From Segetibacter sp. (GTDB lineage: Bacteria; Bacteroidota; Bacteroidia; Chitinophagales; Chitinophagaceae), in assembly GCA_028288485.1 (NCBI GenBank), contig JAQBNO010000097.1, positions 30,276 through 94,275 of the forward strand: a DNA stretch of 64,000 nt, written 5' to 3'. Positions 53,925 to 63,882 of this stretch are shown piece after piece. Each line of letters starts with the position of its first letter. Within the stretch, counting starts at the first letter, position 1. The notes beneath the pieces were generated by a model. It was given only the letters and a program-made list of their open reading frames with translations, ran no database searches and had not been told where the DNA came from. The position numbers and the translations under genes were made by a program.

Positions 53925-56900
53925 TTACGGGTTTTGCATCCTAATGTTACGAACCTTTCCATTATAATCCTTTATCTCTATAGACTCTACCGTGTTACCA
54001 GCGTTTATAAAACGGGCTGACTGCGATAAGAACGATGCTCCATACCCTACTTCCTGTTTTTGAACTTTACCGCTTTTATGCCGTATTAAAACGCTTACAT
54101 CTGAAGGTTCTAAAGCTATGGTTTCAAGATGATTTCTTAGTTCGAAAATCTTCATCGCATCTTTATTCTGGCTTGCCGCTAATAAACATTTCCCACTCGC
54201 GGCTCTTAACTTAACCAGGGCTTTACCATTTCCCGGAATGAATATTCCGCTTTGTAATATTGACTGGGGAAGAAAATTTCCGTTGCCATCACCTTTAAGA
54301 AATAAACCGTTACAAGCGTCATAACGACCAACATAAACGTCGGAGCTGTAATCGTTGCCATTAATAACAACATCCAAATTTCCGTCGCCGTTAAAATCGT
54401 CAGTAACCATTCCATTAATACAGGAGAATTGAACAGCGGATGGAAGAGGAATTATTTGAAACTTTGAATTACCTAAATTCCTGATGAGACTATTACTAAA
54501 GTAATTTGCTTCCAGTTTTAATACACCGCTCAGTTCTTCATTTGTAAACATTTGCGGAAAGGTAGAAGTGGCATACGACCTGTAATTTTGAAACTTCGAC
54601 CTGAACGATATTATTTGCTTTGACATATCATCGCGAAGGTGTGCGGCAAACTCCTTTCTTGACGTGTCTTGCTGTGAAGTTGGAAGGTACACTGTAGGAA
54701 TTGCATCGTAGTTGCCATCATTATTGAAATCTTTACCATAAATCCTCACCGGATGTCCTTCATCCGCCCGATAGAAAGAATTCTTCCCAAGATTTCCAAC
54801 TATGTAATCTATGTCTCCATCATTATCATAATCACCCGGCAAAATACTGGTCCACCATCCTGTCTTATCATCCAATCCTGTTTGTGAAACTTCCTGGAAA
54901 TTGCCCTTATTATTCTTTAAAAACCTAATCGGCATCCATTCTCCTGTAAACATTAGATCCTGCCATCCGTCATTATCAAAATCAGTCCAGGTAGCATCGC
55001 ATATTAATCCTGCATTATTTAAAGATTTCGCAACGGCATTTGTTACATCTTTAAAAGTTACAATTCCATTCCTGGAATCATTACGGAAAATAAAACTGGA
55101 TACAGGCTTTGGATAATGCCACGGCTCGACACGGCCCGCTACAAACAGGTCTAAATCGCCGTCTTTATCAAAATCGGCAGCACGTACACAAGATTTGCTG
55201 GTTAAGTTTTTAGGTAACGCGTTATCATTTTTTTTAAAATTGCCTTTGCCATCATTCACATAAAATCTGTCCTGGTAAGATATACTATTGGGAGAGGCTT
55301 CGTATCCCCCACTGGATATATACAAGTCTAAATCTTTATCACTATCAGCATCAAACAACAATAAACCCATATCTTCCGCATTCTTGACAGATGGATCGCC
55401 AGGTATTAAATTTTGTTGAACAAACTTGCCGTTTTGTTGCTGAAGAAAAACTTGTGCAGGGTAAAAGAAAGAACCGCCACTGATCATGTCATCCAAACCA
55501 TTTCCATCAATGTCTCCTACCGATAGAGCCGGTCCGTATTCGGAGAATTTATGAGGTAAGAGCTTTTGAATATTGAAATCTATAAAATCGCTGTCGTGGT
55601 GAGTATAATGAATATCGGCTTGGCTTGTCACTTCCCGAAACAATGTCCCGGTGGTTACATTATCATTCGAAAAAGAATAACTGAGACCGGCGTCTTTAAT
55701 GTCTGCTTTTAATACTTCATCAGCTTGTGCGTTTAATAAAAGTTGCATTTTTCCATTCGGCCATTTAATCATTACAGAATCGACTTTTGCAATATTGCCT
55801 AAACCAAAATGAGCAATATTCTGAATGGATGACAAATAGCCGCGATAGGGAGTGTTTTCATATACCTGCTGTTTCCCGTTGTCATAGTGCAACTCGACCC
55901 ATGCCCCTATACCATTCCGGTTTTTGTCGTCGCCGACCAGTTGTACTTGGAGAAAATGTTTATCCTCTTCATTCCATTGCCTTTCATTATTCCTGTATAA
56001 AGAAGCTTCCCCGTTTATGTTATTAATAACATAGTCTAAATCGCCATCATTATCCAAATCGGCATAAGCGGCGCCGTTAGAAAAAGAAGGAGCTTCGATA
56101 CCCCAGGACTGGGTTACGTTAGAAAAAGTGAGGTCTCCGTTATTTTTATAAGCATAATTCGCAATTTTTATTTGTGGTATTTGGTCTAAAATTTCTTTTT
56201 TGGCAGCTATCGAATATGCCTTATTTCTAAAAGCAATAAAATCATGATCGGTTACATCTTTTGCAAAGCCGTTGGTAATAATGATATCGCGAAAGCCGTC
56301 GTTATCAAAATCTGCTACCGAAGGGGTCCAACTCCAATCTGTCTCAGCAATACCAGAAAAGAAAGATATGTCACTGAATACGGGAGGACCAATGGAGTCA
56401 TTTTGTACTCTTGGTCCCTGGTTTAATTGCAAAACGTTCCTTACATATTGATACTGGTAACCATAGTAATCATTGTTCTTGTACCGCTGATAACTGAGTG
56501 GATTCATCATCATTTTCTTCCTGTAATTGTCTTCCGGGTTCATATCAGCTTCAATCACATCGGCCAATCCGTCATTATTAATATCAATCACATCCTGGCC
56601 CATCGAATTTTCAGAAGTGTGTTTGAAATATGTGTTAACGTGGTCTGAAAACGTTCCATTCTTATTATTGATGTAGAGTATGTTGTTGGATAAGAAATCG
56701 TTTGTTACATATACATCCTTCCACCCATCTTTATTGATGTCAGTTACAGTTACGCCGTGCCCATAACCTTCTATAGTTATACCTGCTTCTTTTGAAACAT
56801 TTGTAAATACAGGATGTTTAAGACTATCACTCCAATCGTTGCGAAATAATTTGTCGGTACTAGGATGCTGCCCATTTTTAGAAATAGGCCGGAAAGTATT

Positions 56901-57497
56901 TGGAAATTGATCTTTAATAATTTCATTAACCAATAAGTACACATCCAGATCCCCATCGTTGTCATAATCAAAAAAGGCGGCCATTGTTGTGTGAGAAGTA
57001 TCGTTCAGCTTATAAGTCGCTGCTTCGTTGCTAAATTGAGGAATTCCTTTTTCATCTAATCCTTTATTGATATAAAGTAGGTTTTCCCGTTTTATCGGAT
57101 CTGGCAGCAGCGTTGAACTGACGTACAAATCCATTAAACCATCATTATTAATATCTATTGTACTTATACCTCTGCACCATTTTCCATTGCCGCTGACACC
57201 GGCTACTTCAGTTATGTCTTCAAACTTAAAGTTCCCCTTATTGAGGTAGAGCTTGTTTGGAACCATGTTACCTGTAAAATAAATATCCTGCAGCCCATCA
57301 TTATTGAAATCTGCTATTCCAACACCACCACCGTTATATATATTTTCAACATCCAGCACATTGAACGTATCATTATCGGTAATACTGTTGTTAAAACGAA
57401 TACCTGATTTTGTTGCAGGTATCAATTCAAATAATGTCTCATTTCTGCACCCTGACAGAGAAATGCCCACTAGAAACACAAGTAATCCTTTAAACAT
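53925..57497 (-). CDS. Large ASPIC/UnbV-VCBS (CRTAC1-like) lipoprotein
   Basis: A 1190-aa lipoprotein (LVFLVGISLSGC, lipobox Cys17). FG-GAP/VCBS repeats with calcium loops run from about residue 60 to 500 (DFNNDGLQDIYFT, DINNDGLMDLYVS, DYDNDGDLDVYLL, DLDNDGDLDYVIN). An ASPIC/UnbV domain follows at about 525-595 (NRNGIGAWVELHY; SVMIKWPNGKMQ), then a second set of repeats from about 660 to 1100. This is the CRTAC1-like architecture often placed beside SusCD pairs in Bacteroidota. The role is unknown; a surface-exposed binding or scaffold function is inferred from the lipobox. Confidence 0.9.
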   Translation of the reverse strand: MFKGLLVFLVGISLSGCRNETLFELIPATKSGIRFNNSITDNDTFNVLDVENIYNGGGVGIADFNNDGLQDIYFTGNMVPNKLYLNKGNFKFEDITEVAGVSGNGKWCRGISTIDINNDGLMDLYVSSTLLPDPIKRENLLYINKGLDEKGIPQFSNEAATYKLNDTSHTTMAAFFDYDNDGDLDVYLLVNEIIKDQFPNTFRPISKNGQHPSTDKLFRNDWSDSLKHPVFTNVSKEAGITIEGYGHGVTVTDINKDGWKDVYVTNDFLSNNILYINNKNGTFSDHVNTYFKHTSENSMGQDVIDINNDGLADVIEADMNPEDNYRKKMMMNPLSYQRYKNNDYYGYQYQYVRNVLQLNQGPRVQNDSIGPPVFSDISFFSGIAETDWSWTPSVADFDNDGFRDIIITNGFAKDVTDHDFIAFRNKAYSIAAKKEILDQIPQIKIANYAYKNNGDLTFSNVTQSWGIEAPSFSNGAAYADLDNDGDLDYVINNINGEASLYRNNERQWNEEDKHFLQVQLVGDDKNRNGIGAWVELHYDNGKQQVYENTPYRGYLSSIQNIAHFGLGNIAKVDSVMIKWPNGKMQLLLNAQADEVLKADIKDAGLSYSFSNDNVTTGTLFREVTSQADIHYTHHDSDFIDFNIQKLLPHKFSEYGPALSVGDIDGNGLDDMISGGSFFYPAQVFLQQQNGKFVQQNLIPGDPSVKNAEDMGLLLFDADSDKDLDLYISSGGYEASPNSISYQDRFYVNDGKGNFKKNDNALPKNLTSKSCVRAADFDKDGDLDLFVAGRVEPWHYPKPVSSFIFRNDSRNGIVTFKDVTNAVAKSLNNAGLICDATWTDFDNDGWQDLMFTGEWMPIRFLKNNKGNFQEVSQTGLDDKTGWWTSILPGDYDNDGDIDYIVGNLGKNSFYRADEGHPVRIYGKDFNNDGNYDAIPTVYLPTSQQDTSRKEFAAHLRDDMSKQIISFRSKFQNYRSYATSTFPQMFTNEELSGVLKLEANYFSNSLIRNLGNSKFQIIPLPSAVQFSCINGMVTDDFNGDGNLDVVINGNDYSSDVYVGRYDACNGLFLKGDGNGNFLPQSILQSGIFIPGNGKALVKLRAASGKCLLAASQNKDAMKIFELRNHLETIALEPSDVSVLIRHKSGKVQKQEVGYGASFLSQSARFINAGNTVESIEIKDYNGKVRNIRMQNP

Positions 57498-57658
57498 AGA
57501 AATTACAACTCTTTTTTCGTTTGAACCTGCAGCTTTACCAACGTGGTAAAAACTGCCGCGTGAAACTTTTTTTTACCAGGCAAAATAATATGCAAAAGCT
57601 CGGTGCTCGTAAACTACATTACCAAAGTTGAAGCTAAAACAAATATTGCATCAACAAG

Positions 57659-57684
57659 AGAACCACCTTTTGCAAGGTGGTTCT
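57659..57684 (-). terminator. Hairpin between susD and the large VCBS gene
   Basis: Perfect 11-bp stem AGAACCACCTT / AAGGTGGTTCT with loop TTGC, 30 bases past the SusD stop. On the minus strand the following sequence is only moderately T-rich, so it may be a partial terminator that lowers expression of the downstream genes. Confidence 0.7.
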
Positions 57685-57713
57685 AAATTTTTACATGCCT
57701 TAAATCGCGATAA

Positions 57714-59606
57714 TCAATAACCCGGATTCTGCTTTAAAGTAGCCTTTCCATCCGCTACACTTCTTGTAACAGCAAATTCAGGAATAGGAAGATATTCATG
57801 TTTCCCTTTAACAAAGGCAGAACCGGCCAGTGCACTTGCCCGTCTTACTGTTTCTTTAGGAAAATATTCATTATTTAAAACAACGTCAGCAATACCCCAG
57901 CGTACAAGGTCATATATTCTGTGACCTTCCATTCCAAGTTCAAGCTTCCGTTCGAAACGTACAATCTTTCTTGCAGCTACCTTGTCGCTAAAAGCTGTAG
58001 CAGGATAAGTAGAGATCACATAGTTAGCTGCTGGCGATGTACCTTCTAACACAGGAGAAGCAGCGGCCCTACTTCTTACCATGTTTATATATTCGCCTGC
58101 TTTTACAAGACTTCCCACTTCAATTTCTGCTTCTGCCGCCATTAGTAATACGTCGGCAAAACGCATGGCTGTAAAGTTAAGGGCGTTATTTGCAAAGCCC
58201 CAACCAACTGTTCCAGCTAGTGTACCAATATCTGCTTTATAATAGGTATTCTTTTTGGGAGAGTATGGTCCCCCATAACTTACAAGGCGAATCCAGTTTC
58301 TGCCAGGATGTACACCCCAGTCATAATAAGGAATACCACGACGTCCTACAGTCCAATCTAAACGAGGATCAAGATTAATATCAGAAGGTTCTACCCATCT
58401 AAGCTCCCACTGTGTAGAACTTGTCAGAGGATCAGCACCCGTATTGTCGTCAATTAGTGATACATAAACTCTATCAGTCCTGGGACTAGCAGGATCAAAC
58501 CTGGAAACATAATCATTCTTTTTATATTTTGCACCAGTTTGCCATTGGCTAGACGAGGGCACTACCTCGTCACTTGTTACATCTGTATTATTATATGTAT
58601 CAAGCATAGGTAAACCGGTAGCATCCGTTTTAAAGGAATTAACCAGGTTTTGTGAAGGCTGAAAGAAACCACAACAAGCACCGGGCTTTTCAGTTGTAGC
58701 ACTGCCACCGTGTGGGTAATTTAACGTATTGTCATAATTACCGTTCGTATTTGCACCATCTCCATAAGAGGCTTCTATAGTAAAAATGGTCTCTTCATTG
58801 TGCTCGGTTGTTACCCTGAAATTATTGTGGTAATTAGGAGCTAAACCGTATTTAGTACCCTTACTGGTTTTCCCGTTTGCAATAATTAAATCAAAAAGAG
58901 CTTTAGCTTCGTTAAACTTATTTTGAAACATATAGGCTTTGGCAAGATAAGATGCTGCCGCCCATTTATTAGCCCTTCCTACCTGAGGTCTCACCTCCTC
59001 CAGGTTATCATATGCCCATTTCAAGTCCGTTTCTATTTGTGGCCAGATATTAATATAATTACCACTTGCATCGGTATTAGGCACTTTAAAATCAGTAACC
59101 TTTTCGTCAATATAAGGAATGTTATTAAAATTCTTTTTACCCTCGAAATGCATAAATCCCCGGATAAACCTTGCCTCTCCTTCAATCTGTTTCGCCTCGG
59201 CAGGTGAAATATCTGTTGCTTTAGGCAATACCCTTAAAACCTCGTTTGCTCCACCTACTCCGTCCCAAATTCCTGTCCATTTGTTCTGCAACTGTCCATT
59301 GCTGGGCAAGATCTCAAAACGCATGACAGGATTTGCATCAACCATGTCTGTCGGTTCAGTTCCTTTATAAGCATCCCCTCCTCTAATACTTCCCCAAAGC
59401 CAGTTACTTGCACCTCCATTTTGCTGATCTTGCCTGCCATCCAATGTTGCATAGGCATTGATTAGCATTCCATCTACGCCTTTTTTATTGGTTAAACTGG
59501 CCAGATCATAAACACCTTGAGGTGCTACTTCTAAAAATTTATCTTTACAGGAGTTTAATACCCCTGAGAGAATTACTGATGATATTATTAATATTTTCTT
59601 TTTCAT
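57714..59606 (-). CDS. SusD/RagB family outer membrane lipoprotein
   Basis: Surface lipoprotein that caps a SusC transporter and captures substrate. The 630-aa protein has a lipoprotein signal (VILSGVLNSCKDKFLEV, Cys20), the SusD-type N-terminal TPR helices (EGEARFIRGFMHFEGKKNFNNIPYI; AASYLAKAYMFQNKFNEAKALFD), a variable central part and the C-terminal ARKIVRFERKLELGMEGHRIYDLVRWG motif typical of SusD. It starts 25 bases after susC. Substrate not predictable; no polysaccharide enzymes are nearby. Confidence 0.96.
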   Translation of the reverse strand: MKKKILIISSVILSGVLNSCKDKFLEVAPQGVYDLASLTNKKGVDGMLINAYATLDGRQDQQNGGASNWLWGSIRGGDAYKGTEPTDMVDANPVMRFEILPSNGQLQNKWTGIWDGVGGANEVLRVLPKATDISPAEAKQIEGEARFIRGFMHFEGKKNFNNIPYIDEKVTDFKVPNTDASGNYINIWPQIETDLKWAYDNLEEVRPQVGRANKWAAASYLAKAYMFQNKFNEAKALFDLIIANGKTSKGTKYGLAPNYHNNFRVTTEHNEETIFTIEASYGDGANTNGNYDNTLNYPHGGSATTEKPGACCGFFQPSQNLVNSFKTDATGLPMLDTYNNTDVTSDEVVPSSSQWQTGAKYKKNDYVSRFDPASPRTDRVYVSLIDDNTGADPLTSSTQWELRWVEPSDINLDPRLDWTVGRRGIPYYDWGVHPGRNWIRLVSYGGPYSPKKNTYYKADIGTLAGTVGWGFANNALNFTAMRFADVLLMAAEAEIEVGSLVKAGEYINMVRSRAAASPVLEGTSPAANYVISTYPATAFSDKVAARKIVRFERKLELGMEGHRIYDLVRWGIADVVLNNEYFPKETVRRASALAGSAFVKGKHEYLPIPEFAVTRSVADGKATLKQNPGY

Positions 59607-59631
59607 GATTGTCTTTTCAGAAAGATTTAAA

Positions 59632-62600
59632 TTAGAACGTTAAACTTACTCCACCAATAAACTGCTTGGGATTAGGAAAACCGCCAAGATCCACACCAAG
59701 GTAAAAATCTCTTGCTCCGCCTGGATCGCGCGAAATCTGGCTAATGTCAGGATCGGAACCCGTATATTTTGTAATGGTGAATAGATTCTGGGCTTGTATA
59801 TACACTCTCAGGTTAGAAATCTTTGCTTTATTTATTAACCGCTTTGGAAGAGTATAGCCCAACTGCAAAGTTTTGGCGCGCATATAAGATCCGTCTTCCA
59901 CATAATAAGAGTTAGAGGTACTGGTTGTAAAAGAAGTGTACCCATTTGTTTTGTTGTCAGCACCCAAGGCAGGAAGCTTTGCATTCATATTTTGAGGAGT
60001 CCAACTATCAGTAAGCACCCGTGTACTTACTCCTCCCACGAATACCCTCATGTCGGTATAATATTTAGTATAGTTATAAATCTCGTTTCCCTGGTTCCAG
60101 AAAAGGAACGCAGTAAAATCGAAACTCTTATAATTTAACCCAAGGTTTAAACCCATTTGAAAATCAGGGTGAGGACTTCCTAAAAATGTTCTGTCATTAT
60201 CATCAATTTTTTTATCCCCAGTAATGTCTTTGTATTTCCAGCTCCCAATGGTAGCACCTGGCATATTAGCACCTACAGTGTCAGCAGCGGTATTGTAGAA
60301 ACCGTCGATTACAAAACCATGAAAAGAAGAAATTGGCTGACCTAATTCAGATCTTACTGCATTACTCAACCTTTCGAGACTTACTATTCGTGGGGCATTT
60401 TCGTTATTTAGTTTTGTTAAAGTGTTTTTGTAGCGTGAGAAAGTAAGACCTATGTCATAGCTCAGATCTTGACTGGGTTTTCCCCTATAATTAATACCAA
60501 GATCAAAGCCGCGATTACGCATTGTTCCAAGATTAATTCTCGGTTTTGTGATCTGTGGTTCCAATCCATTTAGGAATTGATCAACCAGAAGGTCTTTAGT
60601 GTCTTTTGTATAAACATCAAGAGTAAAATCTAATTTGTTATTAAATAGAGTTGCGTCCACTCCGAAGTTGGTTGTTTCTGCAGTCTCCCATTTTGTATTC
60701 GGGTTTCCTTCCCTTTGCTGCCTATAACCTTGGGCAGAGGCCGTATTAACACCACCAATATCGTAGCTAGTTAAAGGTGGGTTAGAAGTATAAGTATTGA
60801 ATTGATTGACGGCCTCTACATTCGACTGACTTCCCATCTGCCCCCAACCTGCCCGGAATTTTAAATCATTTAACCACGAAATAGACTGCATAAAATTCTC
60901 ACCCGAAACTCTCCATGCAACCCCTAATGATGGGAAAGTAGCATAACGAGCATTAGGTCCAAATCTTGAACTTCCATCTCTTCTCACGGTTCCTGTTAGC
61001 AGATATTTTCCCTTATAAGAATAATCGAGCCTGCCGATTAAAGAGTATAAAGTGCTTCTATTAGTATTATAATTCGCAATTGTCCTGTCGCTCAAACTTC
61101 CCGCAGTAGCAGTATTTAAGGAAACGAAATCATCAGTTTCAAAATCAAAGTTTTGGCCAAAAGCTCTAACTCCTCTTGAAAAATCCTTCACTGATTCTGT
61201 ACCTGCAAGCAATTTTATATCATGATCTTCAAAGAAGGTCTTCTGAAAATTAATTGTGTTAGTCAATATCCAGTTTAAATAATACCAGCTTTCTTCCGTT
61301 AACTGTGTCGTTCCTTGATTTTCAGAACGCTCATATGTTTTTCTACCAATATTTCTGACATATTGAGAGCCATAGTCAACACCAAAGGATGTACGCGCAG
61401 TTAAATAGCTGGTGAAGGGGACCTCGGCAAAAACGTTACCAAAAATCCTTGCAAAACGATTTTTATTGTCTCTCTGGCGTTCAAGATTAGCAATTGGATT
61501 ACTACCATTCCCCGATTCGCCAACACCATTACCACCATATCCCCCGTTTATGTCGTATACTGGGATATAAGGTACCATACGGAAAGCAGAAGCCCAGGCA
61601 TCCCCCTCACCTCTATTAGCGCCTCCAAGGCGATCCTCAAAACTTACTTGCAGATTTTCTCCGAAACGAAGAAAACTTACAGGTTTAAAGGATGTATTAG
61701 CCCGCACACTATAACGCTTATAATTAGTTTCCACAAAGGTGCCCTTCTGATCAAAATAGTTCAATCCAAGAGAGAAAAGAGCTTTATCTGTTCCTCCGCT
61801 CGCTGTAATTTGCTGGTTTGTGAATAAGGCTGGTCTTGTTAATTCCTGGAACCAGTTCGTTCCCTGGCTTGTTCTTGAAATTTGATAGAGATTGCCGGCC
61901 CCAACATTATATAAGGCAGCATTAGCTCTCGGGTCATTAGCAGCGACTCCTCCTTTGAAAGAAGGACTGGTAATATAAAAATCTGGAATGGCGAATGAAC
62001 CATTTTTTCCAAAAACAGGGTGAGTATATGTTGAAGTCGTAGTTCTTTGGAGATAGTCTAAATACTGTGTAGTATTTAGCATCTCAGGCATCATTCCCTC
62101 AGTAACTACCTGAGTGCCCACGTAACTATCATAACTAACCGAAGTTCTGCCAGCCTTTCCTTGTTTTGTGGTAATAATAACAACCCCGTTCGAAGCTCTG
62201 GCACCATATATAGATGCTGCAGAAGCATCTTTTAACACCTGGAGTGATTCTATATCATTAGGATTAATTTTAGATGGATCTGTTGTTGGTACACCATCAA
62301 TAACATACAAAGGATCATTGTTACCAGCCGAGGCAAAACCTCGAATTCTAACAACTGCACCTGCACCTGGCTCGCCTGCTGAGCTTACTGTAACCCCCGG
62401 CGCTCTTCCTTGCAATTGCACAGCAAGATTTGCAGCAGGCGTATTTTTCAAATCCTCAGTATTCACTACAGAAACGGAACCAATAATGTCTTTTTTCCTT
62501 TGCGACGTGTAACCTGTTACGACGACTTCAGATAAAGAAGAATTGGCAGCTTTTAAAGCCACGTTTACCGAAGACTGGGCCGTTAAAGTCACTTCTTGAA

Positions 62601-62847
62601 TCTCAAACCCTACATAAGAAATAGTTAAGCTGGTTTTTCCCTGCGGAACAGTAATAGAAAAATTGCCGTTTGCATCAGTTTGGGTACCAACATTTGTACC
62701 TGTGACCGTTACTGTAGCACCTGAGGCAGGTTGATTGTTTTGACCGGTAACATTTCCGGTAATAATTCGCTGAGCGAAGGTAGATAACGAGGATAGCATA
62801 AACAATAAAGCCATCCCCCATCGAAGTGAAGTAGATTTAGCAAGCAT
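59632..62847 (-). CDS. SusC/RagA-type TonB-dependent outer membrane receptor
   Basis: A 1071-aa TonB-dependent transporter. Signal peptide (MALLFMLSSLSTFAQ), carboxypeptidase-regulatory-like domain (about 28-105, GNVTGQNNQPASGATVTVTG), TonB box region (LSEVVVTGYTSQRKKDIIGS) and plug domain with the SusC signature PLYVIDGVPTTDPSKINPNDIESLQVLKDASAASIYGARASNG (shortened here to its landmarks). A 22-strand barrel follows and ends in an aromatic residue (GGVSLTF). It pairs with the adjacent SusD gene. Energy comes from TonB-ExbBD, not in this window. No linked sigma/anti-sigma pair is seen. Confidence 0.97.
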   Translation of the reverse strand: MLAKSTSLRWGMALLFMLSSLSTFAQRIITGNVTGQNNQPASGATVTVTGTNVGTQTDANGNFSITVPQGKTSLTISYVGFEIQEVTLTAQSSVNVALKAANSSLSEVVVTGYTSQRKKDIIGSVSVVNTEDLKNTPAANLAVQLQGRAPGVTVSSAGEPGAGAVVRIRGFASAGNNDPLYVIDGVPTTDPSKINPNDIESLQVLKDASAASIYGARASNGVVIITTKQGKAGRTSVSYDSYVGTQVVTEGMMPEMLNTTQYLDYLQRTTTSTYTHPVFGKNGSFAIPDFYITSPSFKGGVAANDPRANAALYNVGAGNLYQISRTSQGTNWFQELTRPALFTNQQITASGGTDKALFSLGLNYFDQKGTFVETNYKRYSVRANTSFKPVSFLRFGENLQVSFEDRLGGANRGEGDAWASAFRMVPYIPVYDINGGYGGNGVGESGNGSNPIANLERQRDNKNRFARIFGNVFAEVPFTSYLTARTSFGVDYGSQYVRNIGRKTYERSENQGTTQLTEESWYYLNWILTNTINFQKTFFEDHDIKLLAGTESVKDFSRGVRAFGQNFDFETDDFVSLNTATAGSLSDRTIANYNTNRSTLYSLIGRLDYSYKGKYLLTGTVRRDGSSRFGPNARYATFPSLGVAWRVSGENFMQSISWLNDLKFRAGWGQMGSQSNVEAVNQFNTYTSNPPLTSYDIGGVNTASAQGYRQQREGNPNTKWETAETTNFGVDATLFNNKLDFTLDVYTKDTKDLLVDQFLNGLEPQITKPRINLGTMRNRGFDLGINYRGKPSQDLSYDIGLTFSRYKNTLTKLNNENAPRIVSLERLSNAVRSELGQPISSFHGFVIDGFYNTAADTVGANMPGATIGSWKYKDITGDKKIDDNDRTFLGSPHPDFQMGLNLGLNYKSFDFTAFLFWNQGNEIYNYTKYYTDMRVFVGGVSTRVLTDSWTPQNMNAKLPALGADNKTNGYTSFTTSTSNSYYVEDGSYMRAKTLQLGYTLPKRLINKAKISNLRVYIQAQNLFTITKYTGSDPDISQISRDPGGARDFYLGVDLGGFPNPKQFIGGVSLTF

Positions 62848-63363
62848 ACGTTTGTTCTTTTTTGGTTGATTTTTAGTGTAATGTAACTATTTATACGAAA
62901 TTTTAACAAAATGTTAAATTTTTAATCCCCTTTTAATAGATTTAGCTAAAAAAGTATGAGTTTCCAGAATAATTGTTAAAACGAGAAGCCGTTTACATTT
63001 GCCATTGTTCTTAATTCTTACAATGACCACCGTTTGCATCATAATGCTGCAAATGATACAGGCTTTGCATTTCTTTTTTTAAGTTATTTACGATTTTATT
63101 TATAATAATTAATTCAATTCGCAGCTCGACTATTTCAAACACCGCTGTTATAATAGGTATCGAATTCTACATTCAAACCAGTAATTGCCTTCTTGCTCCC
63201 TGTTCTAGGCTCATGTGATATAAAAACATTCGAAAGGAAGTACAAATAGAAAAGGCTCTGCGTATAAAATACGTAGTATTCATTCAATAGGTTTGCGGAA
63301 GATTTGAATTAAAAAAGCTATGATAAAATCTTTTTGGTTCAGGCAGCATCTCACTGTGCATCT

Positions 63364-63386
63364 CCGGTTGTGTCACTCACTTCGAC
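63364..63386 (-). repeat. Interspersed repeat, GTCGAAGTGAGTGACACAAC type
   Basis: The minus-strand reading GTCGAAGTGAGTGACACAAC plus CGG matches the GAGTGACACAAC subtype. Confidence 0.7.
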
Positions 63387-63589
63387 TTTGTTTTTCATTG
63401 CAGCAAAAGCAGCCGTAAATGAAACCAAAATGCAATCACCGAAATCTTAGGAAGTAATTATAAGTGGAAACAATACGGCAAAACGTTGCAAAAACCGAGG
63501 TAAGAACAAGAGACAGTATGGTATTGTTGAAGGGATGGAGGCGGAGAAAGTTCGATCTAAAATCGATTATAAAAATCTATAGAATCAAA

Positions 63590-63615
63590 AACCCCTCACA
63601 TATTTGTGAAGGGTT
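63590..63615 (-). terminator. Rho-independent terminator of the rRNA operon
   Basis: On the minus strand AACCCTTCACA and TGTGAGGGGTT pair (one G-U) and are followed by TTTTTGATTC; it lies about 15 bases after the 5S 3' end. Confidence 0.85.
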
Positions 63616-63629
63616 AGAGATTAAATAAA

Positions 63630-63741
63630 TATGGCAGTTACCTACTCTCCCGGTTGGTGTACCAGTACCATCGGCCATGGGGGACTTAACTTCTCTGTTC
63701 GGTATGGGAAGAGGTGAACACCCCCGGCATAACCACCATAA
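63630..63741 (-). rRNA. rrf: 5S ribosomal RNA
   Basis: The minus strand reads TTATGGTGGTTATGCCGGGG, then CACCTCTTCCCATACCGAAC (the conserved CCxAxxCCGAAC region), GAAGTTAAG, and ends GGGAGAGTAGGTAACTGCCAT plus A. Terminal strands TTATGGTGGTTA and TAACTGCCATA pair with G-U, fixing the ends within a few bases at about 112 nt. It follows the 23S gene as in most bacteria. Confidence 0.93.
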
Positions 63742-63882
63742 GGCTGTAAATAAGTTGATCGTTGATAAGTTAATTAGTTGATAGGTATTACCCTTTTCAA
63801 CCTGTCGGCATTTCAACTGTTGTCAACCTACAATAATGTACATATTGGGAAGTTGTAAGAATAGTTTGTAATAAAAAAAATT

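Larger units (their letters stand above)
62848..63629. other. 782-base region between the SusC gene and the rRNA operon
   Basis: AT-rich. It contains one interspersed repeat copy (63364-63386) and the rRNA terminator (63590-63615) at its end. No regulator gene, tRNA or convincing promoter box was seen upstream of the SusC gene. Confidence 0.5.

Noticed and set aside
62848..63589. A FecI-type sigma factor or FecR-type anti-sigma gene controlling the SusC gene
   Set aside because: No such coding sequence is present in the upstream region; the next feature is the rRNA operon.
63577..63816. A 79-codon minus-strand frame
   Set aside because: It runs through the 5S rRNA gene and the rRNA terminator, so it is not a protein gene.
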